Shown: piece by piece, positions 6,490 through 11,450 of the stretch
Position numbering within the stretch: position 1 is the stretch's first letter
Layout of the letters: each line of letters begins with the position of its first letter
DNA from: CALJIC01 sp039805565
GTDB lineage: Bacteria; Chloroflexota; Chloroflexia; Chloroflexales; Roseiflexaceae
Assembly (NCBI GenBank): GCA_039805565.1
Contig: JBDLTZ010000286.1
Span: forward strand, 1 to 11,450
Direction of reading: 5' to 3'
Length of the DNA stretch: 11,450 bases
Position numbers and translations under genes: made by a program
The notes under the pieces: model-generated
Told to the model about the DNA's origin: nothing
Databases searched by the model: none
Seen by the model: the letters and a program-made list of their open reading frames with translations, nothing else

Positions 6490-6568
6490 ACCCGCGGCGG
6501 GGCGACAATCGAAGTGCCTCGGCGCACGCGCCGTCGGCAGTGGGAGACGCTCATAGCCCGTCACGCCT

Positions 6569-6895
6569 ATGCCGCACACACCGTACCCCGATGACCAGGG
6601 CGCCCGCATTGAAGGACTTCTGCTCGATATCCAGCGCAAACTCGATGTCCAGTCTATCGCCATCGCCCAGATCCAGGACGAGCTCGCCGGCTCGCGCCGC
6701 CGTGACGAGTGGTACCACGTGCAGTTCAGCCAGATGCTGCGCCTCCTGGCCAGGGACACGCGCGAGCTGCGCGCCACGCTGATCTGCTCGCTGCTCAGCG
6801 AGGGGCCCGTCAGCGCTCAGACACTGTATGCGCTGCTGCGAAAGGCCCACGGCGAGGCCGAGGCCCAGGCCGTACCCGCGCCCGATAGGAACTGA
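6569..6895 (+). CDS. Hypothetical all-helical protein, 108 residues
   Basis: I do not recognise this family. The frame shows G/C-rich third positions like its neighbours, and its hydrophobic spacing is protein-like. Residues about 12-40 form a heptad-like helix (IEGLLLDIQRKLDVQSIAIAQ region). A charged RRRDEW turn, a second amphipathic helix and a C-terminal helix (VSAQTLYALLRKA) follow; the last ten residues look disordered. There is no Shine-Dalgarno sequence before the ATG. It has no membrane segment, cysteine motif or catalytic signature. It lies upstream of the response-regulator gene, separated by a hairpin-containing gap of 276 bp. A longer - strand frame covers the same DNA but has poorer codon character. 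Confidence 0.6.
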   Translation: MPHTPYPDDQGARIEGLLLDIQRKLDVQSIAIAQIQDELAGSRRRDEWYHVQFSQMLRLLARDTRELRATLICSLLSEGPVSAQTLYALLRKAHGEAEAQAVPAPDRN

Positions 6896-7000
6896 ACCAC
6901 GGCGCCTACGACGCAGGCAGGCGCGTATCCATGACGACCACCTCAGCGTTTCACTAACAGCAGTTTCTCGGCAGCCCCCCGGACGCTCGAGCGCGCTCAT

Positions 7001-7060
7001 GACGACCGGCAACTGACAGCCGACGACCAGGCAGTGGTCGGCTGTCAGTCGTCGGTCGTC
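7001..7060. repeat. Long hairpin built of degenerate 7-bp units
   Basis: The arms at 7001-7024 and 7037-7060 pair over 24 bp with one G-T and one A-C exception, and 7000-7061 adds one more pair; the loop is 12 nt. Each arm has a 7-bp period: the left arm reads GACGACC, GGCAACT, GACAGCC, GAC. It fills the middle of the gap between the 108-residue gene and the receiver-domain gene. No T-tract follows, so a simple terminator is unlikely. It could form a cruciform, protect an mRNA end, or be a small mobile repeat. Confidence 0.7.
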
Positions 7061-7171
7061 AGCGTTCAAACGCCGGAAGTCGGGGTGCTGTTCGAGCGAC
7101 ACCGGGCTGGCATCCAGCCTACGGCGGCGAGTCGTGCAAACAGCTGGCCGTGACGCACGAGGAACACACCA

Positions 7172-7564
7172 ATGACGTCGACGATTCTGGTCATTGAGGA
7201 CGATCCCGACCTCGGGCGCCTGTTCGAGTCGATGCTTGAGATCGAGGGATACCGCGTCGTCCTGGCGCGCGACGTGCAGGAGGCCGAGCAGGCGATCGCC
7301 CGCCGCGAGCCGCAGCTCATCATCTTCGATTGGCAGCTCTCGAATGTGCAGGGGTTCATTTGGGTCGACCAGATCCGCAGCAATGAGCTCACGGCACACA
7401 TCCCGCTCCTGCTCGTATGCGGCACCCTCCCACCTCGCAGCGTGTATGAGATGCTTGGCAACGCAGGCGTCACCCTGGTCGAGAAGCCATTCGACCTGCT
7501 GGTATTCATCAGGCACATCGCTGCGCTGCTGCGCCCATTCGAGCGTACCGTGGGCGCCGCCTGA
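7172..7564 (+). CDS. Stand-alone response-regulator receiver domain (CheY-like)
   Basis: The ATG at 7172 is preceded by GAGGA (7159-7163) at 8 nt. The whole 130-residue product is one receiver domain: acidic pocket Glu9-Asp10-Asp11, phospho-acceptor Asp53 (IIFDWQL), and Lys105 in VEKPFD. The usual conserved Ser/Thr after beta-4 is Cys83 in LLLVCGT, which may weaken the signalling switch. No DNA-binding or enzymatic output domain follows, so the protein must act by binding a partner, as CheY or Spo0F do. No histidine kinase is encoded nearby. The closest candidates for a partner are the helical protein upstream and the distant DHp-like repeat protein, both speculative. Family assignment is certain. 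Confidence 0.93.
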   Translation: MTSTILVIEDDPDLGRLFESMLEIEGYRVVLARDVQEAEQAIARREPQLIIFDWQLSNVQGFIWVDQIRSNELTAHIPLLLVCGTLPPRSVYEMLGNAGVTLVEKPFDLLVFIRHIAALLRPFERTVGAA

Positions 7565-7801
7565 GCGTATGTGGCCCACGCACCTCGCGCCAGAGCACGT
7601 ACCGGCAGCGGAGCACTTCGCCGCCGGCCTCGCTCCACACCCAGAATCCGCTCATCAAAAAGCGTGTTATACTAGCCGAAAAGGTATAAAAAAAGTAAAC
7701 AGCACTGTCGGCTGGCGGCGCTCGTGGCCACCTGTCACGGATGACCATGGTATCGTCGGTGAGGTCTGACTCATTCGCCCTGTATGCGAAGGAAGTGCAC
7801 G
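7565..7801. other. Intergenic region and leader before the Mrr-like gene
   Basis: This 237-bp gap has an extended -10 at 7665-7673, then an A-rich stretch with a run of seven A's after TATA (7684-7694 region), then about 110 nt of GC-rich leader before the Shine-Dalgarno sequence at 7789-7794. A small ATG frame at 7741 overlaps the next gene and has no RBS; it is not called. No terminator for the receiver gene was recognised. Confidence 0.5.
7665..7673 (+). promoter_or_regulatory. Extended -10 promoter of the Mrr-like gene
   Basis: TGTTATACT matches TGn plus TATACT (one mismatch to TATAAT) in a local AT-rich patch. Transcription near 7680 would give a leader of about 120 nt. No -35 was recognised. 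Confidence 0.5.
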
Positions 7802-8179
7802 ATGCCCACGACCACGACTCAAAACCTGATACAGGAAGCCCAAAAGGCTGGCTACCGTGTAGTGTCCACCGAGCAGCTCCGCTCGAACCGATGGCTGCTG
7901 CACCTCCTCGACAGTGAAGGTGCCGACACGCTGGTGATGGTGCAGGCGCGCCCGCTGGTGGGAGCAGCCGACGTGCAGGACCTCGCCGAGCTCGTGCGCC
8001 TCCGGCGGTCACGCTACGGCATTCTGCTCTCCAGCGGGTCGTTCAGCGCCGCAGCGCAGCGCACCGCCGCCGAGCTCGGCACGCACCGGCTGCGCCTCTG
8101 CAGCACACTCCCCCCAGCCGGGCGCGTAGAGACCATCGAAGGGCACCCCGTCAGCGCTCCTCTGAAATCCTCACTCTAG
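7802..8179 (+). CDS. Small Mrr-like (PD-(D/E)xK-fold) protein, probably lacking the catalytic lysine
   Basis: The start at 7802 is preferred over the in-frame ATG at 7784 because AGGAAG (7789-7794) lies 7 nt upstream of it. The product has 125 residues. Its order of elements follows the Mrr_cat restriction-endonuclease fold: GYRVV (17-21), Asp42 before a beta-strand ending in Gln48-Ala49-Arg50 (DTLVMVQAR, where catalytic members have QxK), a helix (ADVQDLAELV), then YGILLSSGSFSAAAQRTA (72-89), the GxxxTxGxFSxxA signature of Mrr proteins. The C-terminus after about 105 is disordered. There is no N-terminal winged-helix DNA-binding domain. Arg in place of Lys and the small size suggest a non-cleaving DNA-binding or regulatory relative; weak activity cannot be excluded. 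It is monocistronic by context, with its own promoter. Fold assignment is inferred from motif order only. Confidence 0.7.
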   Translation: MPTTTTQNLIQEAQKAGYRVVSTEQLRSNRWLLHLLDSEGADTLVMVQARPLVGAADVQDLAELVRLRRSRYGILLSSGSFSAAAQRTAAELGTHRLRLCSTLPPAGRVETIEGHPVSAPLKSSL

Positions 8180-8235
8180 CCCGCACGTCGGCGCCGCACA
8201 CTAGCCTGCACGGGTTCGATACGGACATGCGCGTA

Positions 8236-8244
8236 TGCTACAAT
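8236..8244 (+). promoter_or_regulatory. Extended -10 promoter of tsaE, implying a leaderless mRNA
   Basis: TGCTACAAT is the same nonamer as at 1988-1996. TTCGAT at 8215-8220, 18 bp upstream of TACAAT, is a very weak -35. The usual start site 7-8 nt after the -10 is 8251-8252, and the tsaE ATG is 8252. No Shine-Dalgarno sequence lies between them. Confidence 0.55.
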
Positions 8245-8251
8245 ACGACGC

Positions 8252-8773
8252 ATGACCGACCGACGTGTGCACACCGTCCAGTCGCCGCACGTGCTGGACT
8301 TCATCAGCCATAGCGCCCCTCAGACGATACGCTTCGGGCTGCGGCTCGGCGAGCTCTTGCTGCCGGGCGATGTGATCCTGCTCCTCGGGGACTTCGGCGC
8401 GGGGAAGACCCACTTCGTTAAAGGCGTGGCCCAGGGTCTCGGCTCGGAGGATATGGTCAACAGCCCCAGCTTCGTGCTGATCAACGAGTACCGCGCGGGC
8501 GTGCGGCACCGCCGCATACCGATCTTCCACATCGACCTCTACCGGCTCGACGGCCCGGGCGAGCTCGCGGGCATCGGGCTCGAAGACGTACTCGGCGGCG
8601 AGGGCGTCTGCCTCATCGAGTGGGCCGAGCGCGCCCAGGGGTGGCTACCGAGCGACCACCTCACGGTCCAACTCCAGCACCTGAGCGACACCAAGCGCGT
8701 GCTGCGCTTCGAGCCCCACGGTCGCCGCTACGAGGAGATCGCCGCGGCTTTCAAGAAGGTTGCCTTCGCCTAA
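8252..8773 (+). CDS. tsaE: tRNA t6A-modification ATPase TsaE
   Basis: TsaE is the cytoplasmic P-loop ATPase that works with TsaB and TsaD to transfer threonylcarbamoyl to A37 of ANN-decoding tRNAs. In the 173 residues the family marks are clear: Walker A GDFGAGKT (46-53, Lys52, Thr53), SPSF (71-74) in the switch region, HIDLYRL (93-99) and IEWAER (122-127). Length is near the family's usual 150-170; the N-terminal roughly 20 residues are a slight extension. The ATG at 8252 has no Shine-Dalgarno sequence and coincides with the predicted transcription start. tsaB follows after a 75-bp gap that holds a large hairpin. A neighbouring tsaB is standard for the pathway; tsaD and rimI are not in the window. 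Confidence 0.96.
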   Translation: MTDRRVHTVQSPHVLDFISHSAPQTIRFGLRLGELLLPGDVILLLGDFGAGKTHFVKGVAQGLGSEDMVNSPSFVLINEYRAGVRHRRIPIFHIDLYRLDGPGELAGIGLEDVLGGEGVCLIEWAERAQGWLPSDHLTVQLQHLSDTKRVLRFEPHGRRYEEIAAAFKKVAFA

Positions 8774-8783
8774 CAGGTGCGGG

Positions 8784-8841
8784 GTGCTGAGTGCTGAGTG
8801 CTCATTGCCTCAGACCCTCCTCAGCACTCAGCACTCAGCAC
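8784..8841. repeat. 19-bp-arm hairpin of 7-bp units between tsaE and tsaB
   Basis: Perfect arms 8784-8802 and 8823-8841 enclose a 20-nt loop. The left arm is GTGCTGA, GTGCTGA, GTGCT and the right arm its exact complement (AGCAC, TCAGCAC, TCAGCAC), so each arm is a tandem heptamer. It fills almost the whole tsaE-tsaB gap and ends 7 bp before the tsaB ATG. No T-tract follows. It may stabilise the tsaE mRNA end or hinder tsaB translation. Confidence 0.75.
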
Positions 8842-8848
8842 GACACGT

Positions 8849-9517
8849 ATGTTGCTTGCCATCGACACATCCACCGCCATGACCGGCCTGGCCTGCTACG
8901 ACGCCCGCGGCCTGGCCGCAGAGTGTGCCTGGCACTCCGGCCGCGACCATACGGCGCAGCTCCTCCCGCAGCTGACCCTCCTCCTGCGCCACATCGGCCG
9001 CAGCCGCGATGAGATCACAGCCGTGGCTGTGGCCCTCGGCCCGGGAAGCTGGAGCGGGCTGCGGGTGGGCCTGAGCACCGCCAAGGGATTCGCGCTTGCC
9101 CACGACCTGCCGATCGTGGGCGTCGGGACGCTCGACGCACTGGCCTATCAGCACGCGCGCCCCGGCTTGGCGGTGCACCCCATCATCCGGCTCGGCCGGG
9201 AGCGCTACGCCACCAGCGACTATACCGCCAGCCGCGACGCCTCGCGGGGCCTACAGGCGCGCAACACCACCCTCGCGGAGCTCGCCGCCTCAATCGTGGG
9301 CTCGGCGCTCTTCTGCGGCGACACCGACGGCGAGGTCCAGGAGGTGCTGCGGCTACACCTCGGGGACCGCGCTCGCTTCCCGTCGCCGGCCGCCAACGCG
9401 CGCCGGCCCGGCTTCCTGGCAGAGCTGGCTTGGCAGCGCCTTCAGGCCGGCGAGGTCGACGAGGTCGCGTCACTCGAGCCGATCTACCTCGGGCAGCCGG
9501 TCAAGACCGTGGCTTGA
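8849..9517 (+). CDS. tsaB: tRNA t6A-modification protein TsaB
   Basis: TsaB is the inactive Kae1-like partner that dimerises with TsaD and recruits TsaE. The start at 8849 gives the family-typical N-terminus MLLAIDTSTAMTGLA; an in-frame upstream ATG at 8798 lies inside the repeat hairpin and is rejected. The 222 residues match the usual length. Motifs seen are IDTST (5-9), H34TAQLLP and LGPGSWSGLRVGLSTAKG (Gly64-Pro65 onward), the hallmark of YeaZ/TsaB. The segment normally reading DARRGEVY is IIRLGRERYA here, a mild divergence. The C-terminus (PIYLGQP) is the usual TsaB ending. There is no clear Shine-Dalgarno sequence because the hairpin occupies that space. The AOR-like gene follows after 16 nt. 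Confidence 0.94.
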   Translation: MLLAIDTSTAMTGLACYDARGLAAECAWHSGRDHTAQLLPQLTLLLRHIGRSRDEITAVAVALGPGSWSGLRVGLSTAKGFALAHDLPIVGVGTLDALAYQHARPGLAVHPIIRLGRERYATSDYTASRDASRGLQARNTTLAELAASIVGSALFCGDTDGEVQEVLRLHLGDRARFPSPAANARRPGFLAELAWQRLQAGEVDEVASLEPIYLGQPVKTVA

Positions 9518-9533
9518 TCTGAAGGACCCCCCT

Positions 9534-11333
9534 ATGACTCTGCGTGCGCTGCGGATAATGCTCGCCACTGGTCAGTCCGAGCGAGAGGAGCTGCCCGCCG
9601 AGGTAGAGCAGCTCTACCTCGGCGGGCGCGGCGCGGCCACCTGGCTGCTCGCGACCCGCGTCGACCTCAGCACCGGCCCGCTCTCGCCCGCAAACCTCCT
9701 GATCTTCAGCGCCGGCCCTCTCACCGGCGCTACCCCGGTCGCCACCGGCGGCTTCATCGTCACAACACGCTCGCCCCTCACCGGCGCCATCGCCCACTCG
9801 TGGGGGCTCGGCCGCTGGGGCGCCATGCTCCGCCGCGCCGGACACGACCTGCTGGCGATCGAGGGCCAGAGCGCCGAGTGGTGCGTGCTCCAGATCGACG
9901 GCCCGCAGGTGCGCGTGCTCCCGGCCGAGAAGCTCGCCGGCCTCGACACGGCCGCCACTGCGCAGGCGTTGCGCCAGCAGCTCGGCGACGACTACGTGAC
10001 GCTCTGCGTCGGCCCCGCGGGCGAGGCCGGCGTGGCCTATGCGAGCATCGTGGCTGAGGGAATCTACCCGGCCGAGCCTGCCGGCACCGGCGCCGTGATG
10101 GCCCACAAGCGCATCAAGGCGATTGCGGTGCGTGGCGATGCCCGGCTCTCGCCCGTGGATGGGGCTCGCGTCGATGCCGTCGTGGTAGGCATCACCCGGC
10201 GCATCAGCCAGAGCGACGTGGCCGCCGGTATCCGGCAGTATGGCAGCCTGTTCTATGCCACCCAGGCGGCCGACCGCGGCGCGCTCACGGGCCGCAACGG
10301 GCAGGACAGCTCGCCGGCCTACCTGCCGCAGATCTCGCGCGTGGTGCTCGCCCAGCGCGGGAGACGCGAGGCGCGCGGCTGCGAGGGCTGCCCGCTCCCA
10401 TGCCACAGCGTCTACGTCCGCAAAAGCGGCGAGCCGATCGCCTACCCCGAGCTCGAGGCCGTGGCCGGCTTCGGTGCCCGCTGCGGCGTGACTAACCCCG
10501 ACACGCTGATCATCACCAACGACCTCTGCATCCGCCTCGGCCTGGACGTGGTCGAGACCAGTGCTGCGCTGGCCTTCATGATGGAGTGCCAGCAGGAGGG
10601 GCTCACGGCCGGGTCGCTCAGCTGGGGCGACGGCGAGGCGATGATCTCCACGATCCGCCGGCTGGCCCAGCGGCAGGAGAAACGCGACATCCTCACGCTG
10701 GGCGTAGGCGAGATGCAGGAGGTCTACTGGGGGAGCAGCGCCTTCGCCCCGCAGGTGAAAGGCATGGCTATGCCTGCGCTCGACCCCCGCGCACTGCACG
10801 GCGTGGGCCTGGCCATGGCCAGCGCGCCGATCGGCGGCGACTACCGCTACGCGATGCTCTACGAGGAGCTGCTTCAGGAGCCGCCGCCCTGGCTCCCGGA
10901 TGACCCCGGGCACCCGCAGGCGATCCGCGGCCGGGTGCCGCGCCTGATCTGGTACGAGCGGTTCGCAGCCGCCATCGACGCGGCCGGCCTCTGCCGCCGC
11001 CTGGCACTGCTGGCCTTCCAGGTGGCGCCCGCCGAGGCTGCCGAGCTCCTCACCGCAGGGGTCGGCCGGCCGCACAGCGTCGTCGAGATGGCACGGCTTG
11101 GTGAGCGCATCGTGACCCTCGAGCGCTATGCCTCGCGGCGCTTCACCGACGCCACAGACCAACTGCCGAAGCGCTGGGCCACCACGCCCCTCCCCGGCGG
11201 GCCGGCCGCTGGCCAGCCGCCGCCGCTCGCCGAGATGCTGGCGGACTACTACCGCAGACACGGGTGGACCGAGGACGGCGACCCGACGCCCGCACGGCTC
11301 TCCGAGCTGGGCATTCAGGCGCTCAACACCTAG
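9534..11333 (+). CDS. Aldehyde:ferredoxin oxidoreductase-family tungsten/molybdenum enzyme
   Basis: The ATG at 9534 has AAGGA (9522-9526), 7 nt upstream. The 599 residues match AOR (about 605). Domain 1 carries LGGRG (29-33); the pterin-binding stretch GAVMAHKRIKAIAV (186-199) replaces the usual GAVMGSKNLKAIAV. The [4Fe-4S] ligands are Cys283, Cys286 and Cys290 (CEGCPLPC) and Cys487 in DAAGLC, the spacing seen in Pyrococcus AOR. The acidic PELEAVAGFG and NDLCIRLGLDVVETS segments are also in place. Family members oxidise aldehydes to acids, or run in reverse, with ferredoxin, using tungsto-bispterin; a few have other substrates. It is cytoplasmic. It lies 16 nt after tsaB and is probably co-transcribed. 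No dedicated ferredoxin or pterin gene is visible. Substrate and metal are not determined; family assignment is very secure. Confidence 0.95.
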   Translation: MTLRALRIMLATGQSEREELPAEVEQLYLGGRGAATWLLATRVDLSTGPLSPANLLIFSAGPLTGATPVATGGFIVTTRSPLTGAIAHSWGLGRWGAMLRRAGHDLLAIEGQSAEWCVLQIDGPQVRVLPAEKLAGLDTAATAQALRQQLGDDYVTLCVGPAGEAGVAYASIVAEGIYPAEPAGTGAVMAHKRIKAIAVRGDARLSPVDGARVDAVVVGITRRISQSDVAAGIRQYGSLFYATQAADRGALTGRNGQDSSPAYLPQISRVVLAQRGRREARGCEGCPLPCHSVYVRKSGEPIAYPELEAVAGFGARCGVTNPDTLIITNDLCIRLGLDVVETSAALAFMMECQQEGLTAGSLSWGDGEAMISTIRRLAQRQEKRDILTLGVGEMQEVYWGSSAFAPQVKGMAMPALDPRALHGVGLAMASAPIGGDYRYAMLYEELLQEPPPWLPDDPGHPQAIRGRVPRLIWYERFAAAIDAAGLCRRLALLAFQVAPAEAAELLTAGVGRPHSVVEMARLGERIVTLERYASRRFTDATDQLPKRWATTPLPGGPAAGQPPPLAEMLADYYRRHGWTEDGDPTPARLSELGIQALNT

Positions 11334-11450
11334 AGCAGTTCTCACAATGATTGAACCGAGACGAGTGGGAGTTGATAGCCACAGTCGCGAAAGAAGCTGC
11401 GGGCGTCGCCAGGGGTGATGGAGGGAAGTGAGGAGCTAACCGCGTCGAGT
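11334..11450. other. Downstream flank without a supported gene
   Basis: The 117 bp after the oxidoreductase contain only a 23-codon ATG frame (11347-11418) that I do not consider real. The sequence is visibly less G/C-biased than the genes. No T-tailed hairpin was seen. The CTAG at the AOR stop followed by GAGCAGTTCTCAC could be the edge of a mobile element, but nothing here proves it. Confidence 0.4.

Larger units (their letters stand above)
6146..6568. other. 423-bp intergenic stretch after the PHP gene
   Basis: It contains two small overlapping hairpins directly after the PHP gene (TGGCGA/TCGCCA at 6178-6192 and CAGGCT/AGCCTG at 6191-6211), neither with a T-tract. It also holds a candidate 25-codon ORF (6279-6356), a GC-rich hairpin at 6387-6408, and an extended -10 at 6481-6489. 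No tRNA or known riboswitch pattern was recognised. Confidence 0.6.

Noticed and set aside
6551..7579. 342-codon - strand frame over the 108-residue and receiver genes
   Set aside because: It runs antisense to a certain receiver-domain gene and across a hairpin; its composition is not protein-like.
7784..7801. In-frame ATG at 7784 as start of the Mrr-like gene
   Set aside because: AGGAAG at 7789-7794 lies downstream of it and at good spacing for the ATG at 7802.
7741..7918. Small ATG frame in the leader of the Mrr-like gene
   Set aside because: It has no Shine-Dalgarno sequence, overlaps the real gene out of frame, and encodes a Pro/Ala-rich tail.
8190..8235. tRNA T-loop-like GGTTCGAT upstream of tsaE
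   Set aside because: No acceptor stem, anticodon arm or CCA-side pairing could be built around it.
9501..11345. 614-codon open frame on the - strand opposite the AOR gene
   Set aside because: It mirrors a gene with full AOR motifs; long antisense frames are expected in GC-rich coding DNA, and its product has no recognisable domain.
11347..11418. 23-codon ORF at the right edge
   Set aside because: Charged, no hydrophobic core or motif, no Shine-Dalgarno sequence; likely chance.

Overview
The window looks like chromosomal DNA of a high-GC Chloroflexota bacterium, probably class Chloroflexia. This is inferred from strongly G/C-biased third codon positions, a PMT-type membrane glycosyltransferase with an extra C-terminal beta-rich domain, an aldehyde:ferredoxin oxidoreductase-family protein in a lineage without other archaeal traits, and scattered tandem 7-bp repeats. 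No rRNA, tRNA, CRISPR array, transposase or phage gene was found. Most genes read on the + strand; one reads on the - strand.

Layout. (1) 1-1167: 3' part of an HlyD/MacA-like membrane fusion protein, converging on (2) a 160-residue - strand protein (1226-1708) made of two ungapped helical-hairpin repeats. A hairpin with U-rich tails in both directions separates them. (3) 1709-2026: AT-rich divergent control region with a consensus-like - strand promoter, a 20-bp palindrome, and an extended -10 for the next gene. (4) 2027-6145: tight three-gene run of membrane glycosyltransferase, patatin-like lipase (16-nt gap) and PHP-domain metallohydrolase (ATGA overlap). (5) 6146-8179: loose stretch of small genes: a possible 25-residue membrane peptide, a 108-residue helical protein, a stand-alone response-regulator receiver domain, and a mini protein resembling the catalytic half of Mrr-type nucleases but with the active-site Lys replaced by Arg. 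(6) 8252-11333: tsaE, tsaB and a tungsten/molybdenum AOR-family oxidoreductase. (7) 11334-11450: no supported gene.

How the genes fit together. TsaE and TsaB belong to the pathway that makes the t6A37 modification of ANN-decoding tRNAs; tsaD is not in the window. The AOR-like gene follows tsaB by 16 nt and is probably co-transcribed, though no functional link is known to me. The glycosyltransferase-lipase-PHP run suggests an envelope or lipid related operon, but only the arrangement supports that. The RR, helical and Mrr-like genes may be an accessory or regulatory cluster with no evident partner kinase.

The most unusual DNA-level signal is a set of short 7-bp-periodic tracts: one in frame inside the glycosyltransferase, one spanning its stop codon, and two as long intergenic hairpins. 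At the stop codon, loss of a single 7-bp unit would fuse the glycosyltransferase in frame to the patatin gene. tsaE also appears to be transcribed without a leader.
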